Shown here piece by piece: positions 10,478 to 21,857 of a stretch of DNA of 64,000 nucleotides (its first letter is position 1; the number at the start of each line of letters is the position of its first letter). This DNA is from Micropterus salmoides (taxonomy: Eukaryota; Chordata; Actinopteri; Centrarchiformes; Centrarchidae): NCBI RefSeq assembly GCF_014851395.1, contig NW_024041484.1:378499-442498 (forward strand), read 5' to 3'. The notes beneath the pieces are model-generated. The model was given only the letters and a program-made list of their open reading frames with translations. It made no database searches and was not told the DNA's origin. A program made the position numbers and the translations under genes.

Positions 10478-10555
10478 CTTGATGATCTCATCAATGAAGC
10501 ACACATGAGTGACAGGGTCTCTCTTCTTCATTAGGACCTTCTGTAGATGTTGCAC
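10478..10555 (-). CDS. cog5: COG5 internal exon (VQHLQKVL exon)
   Basis: On the minus strand an acceptor ATATTTTCCAG precedes a 78-nt exon with exactly 26 codons: VQHLQKVLMKKRDPVTHV, then CFIDEIIK. A GTGGGC donor follows. Both phases are 0. The peptide matches the conserved COG5 segment QHLQKVLxKKRDPV. Only 120 bp separate it from the preceding exon (10676-10788). The following intron (10477-7409) is about 3.1 kb. Confidence 0.9.
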
Positions 10556-10675
10556 CTGGAAAATATCCAGCAAAGAAAACTTCATATTAGTTCATCACAG
10601 CCTGTGACTGCCTCGACTTTTGTTTTTAATGTGCTGTTCAACACTGTGACTGCTGTGCAGTCAGTAGCTACGTAC

Positions 10676-10788
10676 CTGTCTACATGCTGCACATATCTGG
10701 TCCATCAGTTTCTCCAGGTTGGTCCAGAGAGCAGCACGGAAAGCTGCGGTGTTGCCGGGTGTCGGCAGCACTGCTCTGCCTGGTGCAC
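10676..10788 (-). CDS. cog5: COG5 internal exon (PTPGNTAAFRAALW exon)
   Basis: The acceptor TTTGGCCCCCAG precedes a 113-nt exon, and a GTACGT donor follows it. With one base carried from the previous exon it reads GAPGRAVLPTPGNTAAFR, then AALWTNLEKLMDQICAACRQ. This matches the COG5 segment PTPGNTAALRASLWTNMEKL. The incoming phase of 1 fits the exon at 12651-12810, and the outgoing phase is 0. No stop or frameshift is seen, so this is a functional-looking exon and not a retrocopy. Confidence 0.92.
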
Positions 10789-10950
10789 CTGGGGGCCAAA
10801 TACACAAAGTGCTTGTTTTTGATATGATATGAAACCAGTGCCATCATCCCAATATTTCCCAACCAAAGAGCTGATAGAGAAAAGCATTTATGACTGTTCA
10901 TACAAATGCAGGAGCCAATAAGAGGAGTTTTTATGAAATGCCTATTTTAA

Positions 10951-11624
10951 GTAGAGCCTGAACGATATGGGATTTTTAAGACCATACAGATTACAGTATG
11001 TGAGAATCTTTAAAACCCGATATATCTTTTCAGAAATGCAAAAAATAAACACGTGTGTTATGTTATAACATCACAGAATGCTGAACAATCTGTACAACAA
11101 AATATTTTAAAGTTTTAATAAATAAGACTCAAATGTTTACAGCTACAAAATAGATTTAAAGATCCATTGTCCTACTACTAATGAACATTAAAGGAAATGG
11201 TGTATGTAGCTTATTTTGTGGGCCTGCTAAACCGAAACTATAAATAAAAGATACTAATATACTACAACTAGTATACCAATTATAACAATAATACCATATA
11301 TAGTACTCATGTCATTACAATTATTTTATTACATTATAATGATTAACAGAATTAATATTTAAGTCATGTATTTCAGGTGATGAAGGACAAACTCACTAGT
11401 AACCCAGCTGACCTTCATACTGCGGTCAGCTGATTGTTTTGTTCTGTGGTGCAGCAGTGTTATTAACAGAGGAGCTGCAGCGCACCCTCTGGTGGGCAAA
11501 CTATGCAACACTCGTGACATGAGTGAAGGATCTGTCTCTCCGTTTCATTAATCGGCTGTTGTAAATGCCGATACCGATTTATCTGCAATTATCTCATATC
11601 AGCCAATAATATTGGTTGGGCTTT
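10951..11624. mobile_element. hAT-type MITE with near-perfect 8-bp target duplication
   Basis: The termini are imperfect inverted repeats: left GTAGAGCCTGAACGATATGG, right ATATTGGTTGGGCTTT. The flanks TATTTTAA (10943-10950) and CATTTTAA (11625-11632) agree at 7 of 8 positions, the duplication size of hAT elements. The interior contains CCGATACCGATTTATCTGC, a pattern I recognise from fish MITEs. No transposase is present. It lies in a COG5 intron. Confidence 0.65.
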
Positions 11625-11814
11625 CATTTTAATATGTTCTGAAGACATGATATTAAAGAATTAATTAAATTAAAGAAAGTCTATATAAAATTTTTCTTGT
11701 TGTCATCAAATCCAAGAACAAAACCAATGCCGTCTTGCACTTTATTTTCTCGTAATACAAAATTCTCACAAAATATAGTTTCATTTTAAAAAAGCCATAG
11801 TTCCATCATACCTG

Positions 11815-11960
11815 ATGGAACAGCCATCGGGGGCAATTTGGGGTTCAGTATCTGGCCCTAGGACACTTTGACATGCAGACTGGCGGAGCCGGGGGATTAG
11901 ACCCGGCAACCTTCTGATTAACGGGCAGCCCTCTCTACCTCCTGATCCACAGCCACCCGC
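11815..11960 (-). mobile_element. tRNA-derived CORE-SINE, second copy, minus strand
   Basis: On the minus strand it reads GGATCAGGAGGTAGAGAGGG (box A-like), a degenerate box B GGGTCTAATCCC, then GTCTGCATGTCAAAGTGTCC and CCAGATACTGAACCCC. It is collinear with the copy at 7441-7650 but diverged at both Pol III boxes, so it is unlikely to be transcribed by itself. Confidence 0.75.
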
Positions 11961-12069
11961 AGCAACAGCTGCTTATTGCAGTTTTATCAAACAAACAGAA
12001 GGAAATAGAGCATTTCTTGGGGACTATTTACAGTGGCGGATGAATCCACACGTGGTGCTCTAGTGAGTA

Positions 12070-12236
12070 TTTTGGGCAGCAGGATGGTGTATGTGGGACT
12101 GAGTAAATAAACTACAGTAATAAACTACAGTGTATGTGCTCATGGAGATGAAGGAACATGTGACCCAGTGTATGTCTCAGAGGAAGAAGATATATCAGTC
12201 TGTGGAGGACACACAGTACCTGTTAGGAGATACATT
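12070..12236 (+). repeat. dispersed repeat, copy 2 (partner at 1-180)
   Basis: This has the same block order as positions 1-180, including GGTGTATGTGGGACTGAGT and ACATGTGACCC, with an internal duplication of ATAAACTACAGT at 12107-12130. Confidence 0.6.
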
Positions 12237-12650
12237 CCCTGTTGGTTTCGGTCTTTTTATGATTTGGTGACAGTAAAAGAAATATAGACAATCACTGGAC
12301 TATCAAGATTTTTGAAGTGAAACAATCCTAAAAAGCCTGAAAATGCCAGAGGAAGAATCCTTAGCCTAATCAGTGCTAGTTATATGAAAGTACTGGGTGA
12401 ATTAATTAGAAAGATTATGTGGTCTCTACCTTGGAGCCATGAAAATAACGTCCTCCAGACAGAATTGACTATTCTCTGTGGCCATGGTATAATAAGCTAT
12501 TTTGGATCAAGCCAACTCATGAACTAGGTCACATCATAAAATGCCATTGTCTTTCATCTTTTAGAAATGAGGACAATGTATCCAGTGTGTGAGTGTCTCC
12601 ATGTGTGTATAAGAAACTTCTTTCTGAACCACATCTTCCTTGGGTCTTAC

Positions 12651-12810
12651 CTCTGGGGTTGGTTGGCTGTGTCAGGCCCTTGATATCTAGAGCACTAGTG
12701 ATGTTGTCCTGTATGGTGGTCCTGTAACCAACCACTACGGAGCTGATGGTCCCTCTTAGACTGCCCAGGTTATAGAAGACCTGCAGGGCTGTGCCAACCT
12801 GGGTGGGATT
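12651..12810 (-). CDS. cog5: COG5 internal exon (NPTQVGTALQVFYNLG exon)
   Basis: On the minus strand the acceptor TGCTTTGTTGGTCAG precedes a 160-nt exon reading NPTQVGTALQVFYNLGSL, RGTISSVVVGYRTTIQDNIT, then SALDIKGLTQPTNPR plus one base. A GTAAGA donor follows. The peptide matches the COG5 block NPTQVGTALQVFYNLGTL and its SALDIKxLTQP continuation. The outgoing phase of 1 fits 10676-10788. The exon that should precede it (ending LEVENQAKRLLEQG-like) was not found by eye between here and the gap. It is the most 5' of the minus-strand COG5 exons. The exons for the N-terminus are on the other strand beyond the gap. Confidence 0.93.
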
Positions 12811-14328
12811 CTGACCAACAAAGCAGAGAGGAAGACAGGGAGAGATAAGTGAAGTCATCCATGGTGCTGTTTTTAACTGAATGAAATTAACTCAGTATGC
12901 CAGCGAGTACAGAGGTGACAGCAGCAGCTAAAAATACACCTTAAATTGATTTAATGAGAGAGAGCTGTGAAAATGTTGCAGGGCAAAGTCAAGACAAGAA
13001 AAACTGAGGTCAGAGAAAAGAAAAGAAAAGAGGAAGGAGAAGAGGTCAAACACATAAATAGCTCCACTGCACTGACTCAGTTAAGTTTATTTATGTATTC
13101 TTTAATTAACAGGTTGACAGAAAATGTCAAATGACAATTTTTTTGATAACCGCTTATATCACTTGAGTCATTTTTCTAGCTAGTTTCATCTTCTGTAGTG
13201 TGTGTGAATAATTTTCTGCTCTACTTTTATATAATTGCAAATTAAATATCTTTGGGGTTTTGGTCAGAATTAAAGAAACAATTTGACTACATCACCCTGG
13301 GACATTTTTTGCAATACTTTCAGATAACTTCTGATTTAAATAATCATTAATTCCATACCTATTGTTGTTCCACACAGTTAAACAGTGGGTGGTGCAGGAA
13401 TTACACATTAGTCTCTTTTCAACTGGATTTTGACAAATCTTGGGAGAATGACGTGTCTCACTGATGTATTCCATCACTCAAATGTTTACTCTCAAATCAC
13501 AGGTAAAGACAAGGTAAGCAGACTGGGTCACCTGATTTACACAGTTACTTGTGTTATTTTATTTTTAGTCCGCTCATTTGACTTCATTCATTGAGGTCTG
13601 AGAAAGTTTAAGAAGAATTTTCTTTTATGGAAACATATTTCCAGCAGTGGGAAAAAAAGGCAATCTTGTCATCGCCACAAAGTTGCCAGGCAACAAGCAG
13701 AGATGCTGCACATAAGCATTAGTTAGGTGGGTAATTAAGAAAATTGTTACTGCACATAATTCTCTGTACAACAAATGATCATTTTAATATTCTGTCTGTG
13801 TAAGGATGAAACTATTCAAATCTAACATGTTAATCAGTGAGCATTAGAGGTGTTATTAGGTGTATTTTTTTTTATTCTGGACAGAACCAGGCAAGGTGTT
13901 TTCCCCTGGTGCCCGGGAGTTTCCCCATTAGATCTCTAAGATCTTCTGATCAGGGTCTGCTGCGCCCAGTGCTTGATCCGGGATGTTGATGGGGCAGGTC
14001 TCTGTAATGATGTGGGCACAACAGTCTCTGATCTCCGTTGCCTGGCCAACATGAGTCCCATTTTGTCCAGACCACACCTTTAGGAGCAGCCTTAAGTCCA
14101 AGCTGGGCCAACGTGGCTCCTATCCCCGCTCTTTTTCTTCTGTGAGCAATCACCGCACCCGCCATGGTACCTGGTCTGGTTGATCTGGCTAGTGGATAGT
14201 CTAAGGTCCGCTGCTCTTTAATCCAAAACACTGTCTTCCCTTTCCAGTGACTATATTTCTGTGATAGGTTCACATGCTACGGCAATAAAGCTGGAAAAAA
14301 CTGATGAAAAACAAAAAGGTAGCGAAGT
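12811..14328. other. COG5 intron; no exon recognised
   Basis: This region contains an AAAAG-rich stretch near 13015-13035 and AT-rich intron sequence. A 107-aa minus ORF at 13950-14273, with an MAGAVIAHRRKRAGIG block, looks TE-like in composition, but I cannot name a family. I searched here for the missing COG5 exons and saw none. Confidence 0.45.
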
Positions 14329-14535
14329 TTGAAGGAGTTACCGGCCGCATCTACATGCGTTACCAATTGCCTTAGCAATGTCTACATTCCAACCCTCACC
14401 TGTGGTCATAAACTGTGGGTAGTGACCAAAACAATGAGACTGCAGATCCAAGTGGCTGAAATGAGTTTCCACCATAGGGTGGCTGGGCTCAACCTTGGGC
14501 TGAATTCAGAACAAATCTGGCGTTATAGTGATTAA
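14329..14535 (+). pseudogene. Rex3/RTE-type LINE fragment, reverse transcriptase C-terminal part
   Basis: The short frame reads NVYIPTLTCGHKLWVVTK, then TMRLQIQVAEMSFHHRVAGL. This matches the conserved RTE/Rex3 motif pattern IYxPTLTYGHELWVVTExxR and QVAEMSFLRRVAGL. It is truncated on both sides. A 3' end of the same family lies at 20425-20625, with BEL/Pao and a MITE in between, so the two may be one interrupted copy. Confidence 0.7.
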
Positions 14536-16194
14536 CTGCAGGTTTGTGAAGCGGTGTGTAGGCCTGTTCATTTGTGCTTTAGAATTTAGCTATTTCCAGG
14601 AAAAACGCCTAAAATAACATACCCAAAATAAATCAGTAATAACTCCTCAACCATTAGGCCTAGATGCATAATTCTGGTTTCCTTTGAAAGGTCAGAAGGT
14701 AAGGAATTACAGACTACGTGGATATGAAATACAGAAAAAATATGATATTTTCATCCTCGCCTAGAAAAAGAAGCTATATTTTAATGCAATAAACCATCAA
14801 AACCATCATAAGGTAGATTATAACGCACCTGAATATCTTCTAATACACCTGGAATACAACTGTAAATTTGATGAAAAGAAACTAATATACAACAGTTATT
14901 ACACAATCTTTCAAAAATATACCAGACGAAGTTCCATGTTTTGGCCATATTTACTGTTTATATGCTCGCTTTTATTGGGAGTTATCTTCAAAACATTATT
15001 TCTCTCCATACAACCACATTCCAAATAACATAAAGCTTCCAAAACATTGAAGCATTCATAAAAATAGTCAATATATATGACCAAAAGCCCTCCCATAAAA
15101 TATAAAGACTGCCTCCGCCAAAGCAAACTCTTCTTCTCTACATCAATCTGACGACAGAAACGAAACTTAAGGTGTTTCTCAAAACCAAGAATGCAAAGAA
15201 CGGACTTGTGTTCTTGGGAGAACATTCTTGCTAGTCGTTCTTGGAAGAATGAACTTGCAATGTCACAAGCACACAAAACGCTGCTGACGGTTTGAGACAA
15301 TGCGTTCTTGCTGGTATTGGGGGTAATACCCCCAGCACAGAGGCCGCCTGCATTTCTCTTAATCGGTCTAATTATTATAACAGCCAGGTTTTATCCCCCA
15401 AAACAAAAAGCTCTGTAGCTCTGTGTTAACTGTAGGTTTTAACTTAACAAGATTTATTTGCTCATACATAAAAAATTATATAAATAAAAGCAAATAAAAG
15501 GCAAATACTGTGACCACAACTCTACTGTACACTAACAGTGTAATGTCTAATATAACAATATTAATAATAATAATAGTAATAAAGAAAAGACAGTCCCCTT
15601 TCTTTCTATTTGTTTAATTTTTCTGTTTTTGGACGGAAAACAACTAGAACAGCAAAAATCGATTACATCCCCCATATCGGGCAAGTCCGTTTCATGACAT
15701 TTCAAGCTAACTGTGGAGCACTGTGGCCACCGCACCGTGACTGTTCTGAATTCCCATATTCTGCCAGCAGGTGGCATTGTTGCATAATACTACATAATAT
15801 GGTCTGGAAATTCAGTCAGGCAGTGAGTAAGGTAACTCAGGGGTCCTTTACATGTGCTGCTGCACAATTGTTCATCTAAGCATGTGTGTGAATGCCCAAA
15901 TGTAAGTTGGCTACGCGTTATATTATTGTTGCCTGAAACTATCATAACTGCGTATCATGTTATGATAGTTTGTTGATTCAGGTTTGATTGTGGACCATTT
16001 ATCATTGTATAAATGATTATAATGTCACAATGTTAATGCTAATGCTAAACTGCTAATGGTAGCCTAGATATAGTGATATCTTTATGTCAATGTTATTACT
16101 CAAGCACATAGATGCTAATATCTTTAAGTTGATAATATGTTATGGCTAGATATTTAAACTCAGTTCTTTATTGATTTATAATTCCAGAGATCAT
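14536..16194. other. no gene seen
   Basis: AT-rich sequence. A short palindrome TGGGGGTA-A-TACCCCCA sits near 15318-15334. The 129-aa minus ORF at 14911-15300 has no recognisable domain. Confidence 0.45.
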
Positions 16195-16210
16195 ATGACT
16201 GTTGAAGTTT

Positions 16211-16361
16211 AAGTCACTGTGTACCTAAGGCATTAAAGACAAAGGAAGCCAAAGTCCCTGTTCCCGTGTCACTCTCTGATTGGAGATCTATTACAGATGA
16301 AGAAACAATCTAAACTATAAGTTTGAGTAGACGCCCCTACCAAGGTTTGTTCTTTAATACT
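16211..16361 (+). repeat. BEL/Pao 5' LTR remnant
   Basis: It is a direct repeat of 19711-19845, with several substitutions and short indels, followed by the TGGTCCTTCGAGCC leader motif. Confidence 0.65.
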
Positions 16362-17519
16362 GGTCCTTCGAGCCAGATCTCTTCACCTGCAGTGGTTACA
16401 GTATGGCAGAACAGGGAGCAACAGCAGCCCTAAAGACAACAGTAGGTCAGAGACAGAGTAGACACCTTCCTCAACTGTACGATTATCAGGTGACCCTGCC
16501 ACAATCATTGACAATGTCTAAACCTCTTAGTGCTAGCAGCCCGGAGTTGCGATCGTGTAGTAGGCAACAGAGGCCCTCTAAAACACATGACCAGCTTCAT
16601 ACGATGATCGGGCATCCAGGAGGTCTGATACAATGTCAGAGTGATGAGGTAGAGAAATTGGAATCAGCTACTCTCTAATCAGCTAAATACCACTCTGAGG
16701 CTTGGACATCCCTTGTCAGTGGGAAAACAAGATGGCAGTGCAGTTGTATCTGACGAGGACATTAACCTAACGAGTGGTTTTCTTCAGTACAAAATGCCAG
16801 GTTCTGCAATCTCCCCCAAAGCTCACAAATGCACAGCACAGCACCAATGTCTATTCACGACACTACATCGTTGCCTATCATCAGGAATGCCGCAAGCAAT
16901 ACATCGGTACAGCCGTCTACATCAACACTGAGGCATCTTGCACCAACACAGTTTCTTGTCCAGCCGCCAACGATGTCATCTACATTACTTTACATCGACA
17001 TTTTTTCTGCTCTGTCAGTTAACCCTAGCACGACACAGCCAACTCTGTCTCAAGCATACAGAACTAGGTACACATGTCCAAGTAGCTATCAACAGATGCT
17101 TAAGCATGCAAACCCAATCTGTGCCTGTACCGTCAGGAGCACCACCTACCTACCCCTTTGCAGTGACAGCTGGACAGGACCCAAATCAGCCATTGGGAAT
17201 GGCAGCAGCTCATCCTCCGAACTAGCTGGCCTTCAGTCTGTTCATGCCAGTGTATTCGACCACACCAGGAACTTGTCCTGTTGTAGCTTCTCAGCACCAG
17301 CCAACCCAGGTGCATCAGCTAGCATCCACGGGATTGCCACGATTACATCAAACCCTACCTATGACTGCAGCTCAGTCTTGTTACTTCCATCCCTCAGCTA
17401 CACCAGTTCCTCAGCCCCAACCAGTGCAGACAATTTACCAGCCAGGCTATCCTCCATATGATCCATTAGCTTCCCATTGAGCTGTTTCAGCTCACACAGC
17501 CCCTCAGGCATTCTCAGTT

Positions 17520-18240
17520 GTGCCTCCATGCCCTACTCAGCCAGTCCCAGTGCCAGCCCTTCCCAAGTTGGTGCATGATAGTGACAAGGAATTCACTGAC
17601 CTGAAGATGGCGCTAGACTATTTGTTGACTCCACACACTGAACTGTCTGAACATTATAAGTATCGAGTCCTTATGGAACACCTGGTATTAAAAGAGGCAT
17701 GCCTTATCGCTCAGGCTTGTCGTCACCAGCCTCAGCCATATTCAGCTGCTATTCAAGCATTACAGCGACAATATGGACAACCTCACCAGCAGCTGAACTC
17801 CCCTGACATCAAGGCAGGAGATTCCAAGGCGTTCCAGAGCTTTGCCCTCCGAGTTGACCTTCTACTACCTGAGTAATAACAGACAGGAAAAGGGGGCAAA
17901 CCCTTTAATGAGCTCAAGTCAAAGAGCCAACCACCTGTGACAATCTATCACGGAAGGGATACCCCTGCGGCAGAGACGGTGTTACAATCACAGTCCATCC
18001 CATCCAATCCAAAATCAAAGAAACAGCAAAACTCTGTCTTTACTGTAAAGGTACTGACCACTATCTTTCACAGTGCCCGATCATCATCACCCAGACAACT
18101 GATTAGATAGAGACATGGATAGCAGAGGGAAAGAGATGTCGTAAGTGTGGTTGCACCAATCATGGACCTGATACTTGTACACTCAAAAAGGCTTGTAGTG
18201 AATGTCAAGAACTCCATCTACGAATCTTGCACGTCATTGC
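17520..18240 (+). pseudogene. BEL/Pao gag remnant (DUF1759-like) with zinc knuckles
   Basis: The frame at 17520-17876 reads LVHDSDKEFTDLKMALDYLL, then EHYKYRVLMEHLVLKEACLI and SPDIKAGDSKAFQSFALRVD. This is the gag-type DUF1759 region of fish Pao elements. Past a stop at 17877 the line continues to CLYCKGTDHYLSQCP (CX2CX4HX4C, about 18035-18080) and CRKCGCTNHGPDTC (about 18140-18180), two CCHC nucleic-acid-binding knuckles. Stops and frameshifts make it non-functional. Upstream frames at 16403-17480 (Pro/Ser/Gln-rich) are the decayed gag N-terminus. Confidence 0.7.
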
Positions 18241-18289
18241 TAAGCCAAGTCCAGGGGTGTACCTCATTACTCCACTTGAGAGGACCGCC

Positions 18290-19705
18290 CTCTCCCTTAC
18301 AAAACACGGTGTAGGAGTTCATCTGAAGGTTGTTCCTGTAATAATAAGGAATGGTAACAAGTCTCTATACCTATGCCATACTCGATGATGGCGCTGAGCT
18401 TACCATCATACTTGCTGAAGCAACTCATCAACTTGGCCTGGTAGGTCAGGCCGAGTCTATGGCACCGCGGACGATCCATCATGATGTTGCTCACCTCAAT
18501 GGTGCCTCGGTTGACTTCTATGTATCATTCACCTTACATCCAGAAAAAAGGCACTTCATCCGCAATGCCTTTACAGCCAGCCAGCTTGTTCTTGCAGATC
18601 AGTCCTATCAAATGCCCCTTTGCAGAAGCGCTACCGCCATCTTAGGGGGATACCAATCCAGCCCTTTGATAAGTTTCAGCTGCTTCTCCTCATTGGATCA
18701 GACAACACTCATCTGATCGTGGCGAAGGAACCAGTTCGCATTAACCCTAATAGTGGGCCAGCAGCAGTTGGCTGGACACTTCAAGGACCAGATAGCCTTA
18801 CTCCACATCAGGTCTCCACCAACCACTACATCATTTCTATCAGATCGAACACAGATGATATCTATCAACATATGGAGCGCCTTTGGCAGGTTGATGTTCT
18901 GCCATTCAGGAGTGAGAAGCTGGTAACTGCTCCCATCAAGATCAGGACGCTATCAGTCTTCTGGAGGCGGGCGCTATGCGAGTGAAGGTTGGAGGCACAA
19001 TGAGGTATGCACACCCTTACCCCGCATCAAGCGAGCCCTTTTACTGAAAACAACAGTTGAAATGGTGATGTCAACTCTTCGGAGTACAGAAAGTTAACGT
19101 TAAAGTTATGTTCCTTTTAAGGCCAACCTCTATGAGGAGCAGATACAGAAACTACTTGATGTGGTGCATCAGAAAGATCAGTATTGAGGAAGCAGCAAAG
19201 ACATGCGAGTCGTGGTTCATTCCTCACTACCTTGTCGAACATAATGGGAAACATCGGCTGGTGTTTAATTGCTCATTCTCCTACCAAGGGCTCTCCATCA
19301 ATGACCAGCTGCTGCCGGGTCCAACGCTTGGGCTATCTCTCCATGGTGTCCTTTGACGATTTCGACAATATGCTGTGGTGGTGAGCGGAGACATAAAGGC
19401 AGTGTTCACCAGGTATGCCCTTTACCGAGGACCAAGCCCTTGTGAGATTTGTTTGGAGGCACCTGAGAAGAGACGAACCACCAGTTTTCTACCAGTGGCA
19501 GGTCCTGCCATTTGGGACTACTAGCAGCCCCTGCTGTGCAACTTTTGCATTGCAAAAACATGTGCGGGACCACATAAATGGAAATGATGACAGGAGTCAT
19601 TTTATGTAGACAACTGCCTTCAGGGCCTTCCAACCATGTCCTTTGTAGATAAGTTGTGCACCCTCTTATCAGAGGGGGGTTTCGAGATAAGACAGCGTGG
19701 ACCAA
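18290..19705 (+). pseudogene. BEL/Pao protease and reverse transcriptase remnant
   Basis: The protease region reads YAILDDGAELTIILAEAT, with an Asp-containing LDDGA active-site-like motif, then QLGLVGQAESMAPRTI. After a frameshift it reads PFDKFQLLLLIGSDNTHLIV and GPAAVGWTLQGPDSLTPHQV, the DUF1758 signature of Pao elements. RT fragments follow at 19230-19700 (NGKHRLVFNCSF; RFVWRHLRRDEPPVFYQWQV; LPFGTTSSPC) in different frames. No YVDD-type catalytic box survives intact. Confidence 0.7.
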
Positions 19706-19710
19706 ATGGG

Positions 19711-19850
19711 AAAGTCACTGTGTACCTAAGTCATAAAAGTCCCAAAATCCCTGCTCCCGTGTCACTCTCTGATCGGAAATCTATTGCAGATGAAGAAACT
19801 ATCCTAAGTTTGAGTAGACTCAACCACAGTTTGTTCTTTAATAGTGACTT
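19711..19850 (+). repeat. BEL/Pao 3' LTR remnant
   Basis: See the 5' LTR at 16211-16361. It directly follows RT sequence with no integrase, which marks an internal deletion. Confidence 0.6.
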
Positions 19851-19854
19851 TGGG

Positions 19855-20265
19855 TTAGAACTGCAGCTATTGATTATTCTGCTTATTATTTTATCGAGTA
19901 ATCGGATAAAAAATAATTTTGCTTGGTGCCCTGGTACCGGGATCAGATGTGTAACTCATATCACTGTAACGTTACAACTCAAACAACTTACAAGTCACAG
20001 AACAATAACAACAAACGCACGGTTATACATTTAAAACTAAGAATTGTGCCTTACCTTTTCTAGCCTTTATTTCTCTTCCTCCATTTTGCAATCGGTGCCA
20101 TCAAGTCACATCATCTTTACTTGACTAAGTGCATTGTGCGACAGTAATAATCTTCCGTGCAAGACGTTACATAGATTAAATAAAACATTGATGCAAAGAA
20201 TTTGCCTTTTTAGTTATCGAGTTAATCCAAGTTTTTTTTCGATGAATCGTTTGGGTTGCGTTTCT
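19855..20265. mobile_element. hAT-type MITE, degraded copy
   Basis: The left end TAGAACTGCAGCTATTGATT and the right end around CGATGAATCGTTTGGG correspond to the better copy at 21858-22445. Both share internal sequence, including TAAACGAAGCATCGATGCAA / TAAAACATTGATGCAAAGAA. Confidence 0.6.
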
Positions 20266-20424
20266 CAAAAAGTTGACTCTGTTTTAACTTTTCCAGCATT
20301 TCCCTCCGCCACAGCCTATACCGACTAGCCCCATTCAAAATGAATGGGAGAACCTGCATTGGTCTGAATTCCGTGGAGAATGCTCGGACATCCAGAGGGA
20401 GCTGTGGGGGTTTGGACATTGGAT

Positions 20425-20625
20425 GAGGATGGCTCCTAAGCGCCTTCCTTTGGAATTTTGGGAGGAGACCCCTGATTAGAGCCAGAACTGGCTAGAGGGA
20501 TTATAGATCCTATCTGGTCTGAGAGTGCCTCTGGATCTCCCAGGAGCTGGACAGGTGGAGGTCTGGAATAGCGTAGCCTACTGCCACCACAGCCTAATCC
20601 CAGAAGAAAATGGATGAATTAACTT
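20425..20625 (+). mobile_element. Rex3/RTE LINE 3' end
   Basis: The strand reads ATGAGGATGGCTCCTAAGCG, GGAGGAGACCCCTGATTAGA, then AGAGGGATTATAGATCC, and ends GAAGAAAATGGATGAATTA. This is the conserved C-terminus and the ATGGATG-type tail of Rex3. It is truncated at the 5' side. Confidence 0.7.
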
Positions 20626-20975
20626 TTCTTGGCATGACTGGGCTTCTACACTATTTCATGTAGGTTGTAGCCTCATTCACTCAGGAAACCTTTCTGAGGA
20701 AATTGCGTTTAAAGACGTGCAGATGACCTATCTTTGTGTCTGATTTATACACTGGAAAAACATGGCAGTGCTCAAAAATTTTCCATTTCTGCTAAACTAT
20801 ACAACAAAATTTGTTTCATAATAGATTTGAGGCAAATAGCCAATGCTTTAATTTAGGTCACCAATGCCAGCTTTATATAGTTGCTCATTTAAAGGGAGTC
20901 TGAGCGGGTCACATTGTCTCTCCCTGAAGTTATAGATTGGTGCAACTTTTACCAATGGGCTTAACTGACTATTCA
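20626..20975. other. no gene seen
   Basis: AT-rich sequence between the Rex3 end and the microsatellite cluster. Confidence 0.5.

Positions 20976-21043
<68 letters not shown>
20976..21043. repeat. (TG)n microsatellite followed by a 30-G run
   Basis: TG repeats at 20976-21013 end in an uninterrupted run of 30 G at 21014-21043. The run has G-quadruplex potential and is prone to assembly or sequencing error. Confidence 0.95.
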
Positions 21044-21045
<2 letters not shown>

Positions 21046-21243
21046 CACATTGATGAGAAGAGAGGAATTTTTCTACATGGGTCAGTTCAGCTACCACTCA
21101 ACAGATGGGCTACAGGGTCTCTGCTGGCACAATCAGAGCACTGAGGTGAAACTAGCTCCCACACAGCCCAGGCAGCATGTCCAACTACTTACATAACATT
21201 CACAATAAACAACAACTCCCTGGGCTGATTTAGAAGCAGTCGC

Positions 21244-21303
21244 TGTGTGTGCATACAGTACACGTGTGTGTGTGTGTCTATGTGTCTCTCTAGAGCCCCA
21301 TAT

Positions 21304-21359
<56 letters not shown>

Positions 21360-21449
21360 ACACGGGGCTCTATGTAGGGTTGTTAGCCAAGGCTACTCCA
21401 GCAATAGTCAGGACAAAAATAAACTGAGGGTGGAATACACACGAGAGAG

Positions 21450-21493
<44 letters not shown>

Positions 21494-21684
21494 TGTGAGA
21501 GAGAGAGCAAGCGAGCGAGAGCTTCAGTGTGTGAGTGAGCGAGCATGTGTGAAAACAGATTATTGTCTAGACATAGGAGTAAAAACCAGCGGCCACAGCT
21601 TTGTAGGGGACTAAAGTCACAGTATCCTGCTATCTCATACTCTGCCACCAGCTTCTGACACACCTGTTTCACCTCTCTTTGCCT

Positions 21685-21718
<34 letters not shown>

Positions 21719-21720
21719 CA
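21244..21720. repeat. cluster of alternating CA and TG microsatellites
   Basis: TG at 21265-21277, (CA)n at 21306-21362, (TG)n at 21452-21496 followed by GA, and (CT)n/(CA)n at 21676-21718. The opposed CA and TG tracts are mutually complementary and could pair in single-stranded DNA or RNA. The ORFs across them are repeat artefacts. Confidence 0.9.
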
Positions 21721-21857
21721 TTAATAATCACTTTGGTCTGTTTGAACTAGTCTGATGCCCTAAAACATAACGCTCAGTCCAGCAACCTCATTTGGGACAC
21801 GTTTTCCTTATATATTTGCTGTTACATGAGTTGTTTTATTTCGTCAGGGGTTAGGGT

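Larger units (their letters stand above)
16195..19850 (+). mobile_element. decayed BEL/Pao-type LTR retrotransposon
   Basis: Two diverged direct repeats bound the element: AAGTCACTGTGTACCTAAG with CCGTGTCACTCTCTGAT, ATCTATTRCAGATGAAGAAA and TTTGTTCTTTAATA, at 16211-16361 and 19711-19835. These are LTR remnants. TGGTCCTTCGAGCC follows the left one, as in fish BEL/Pao leaders. Between them lie gag, two zinc knuckles, an aspartic protease region and the start of the reverse transcriptase, all with frameshifts and stops. RNase H and integrase are missing, so there is a large internal deletion before the 3' LTR. Confidence 0.75.

Noticed and set aside
13950..14273. 107-aa minus-strand ORF as a host gene
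   Set aside because: It has no recognisable domain, splice context or conservation, and its surroundings are TE fragments.
21133..21672. ORFs rich in Thr-His or Val-Cys repeats over the microsatellites
   Set aside because: They are translations of CA/TG dinucleotides.
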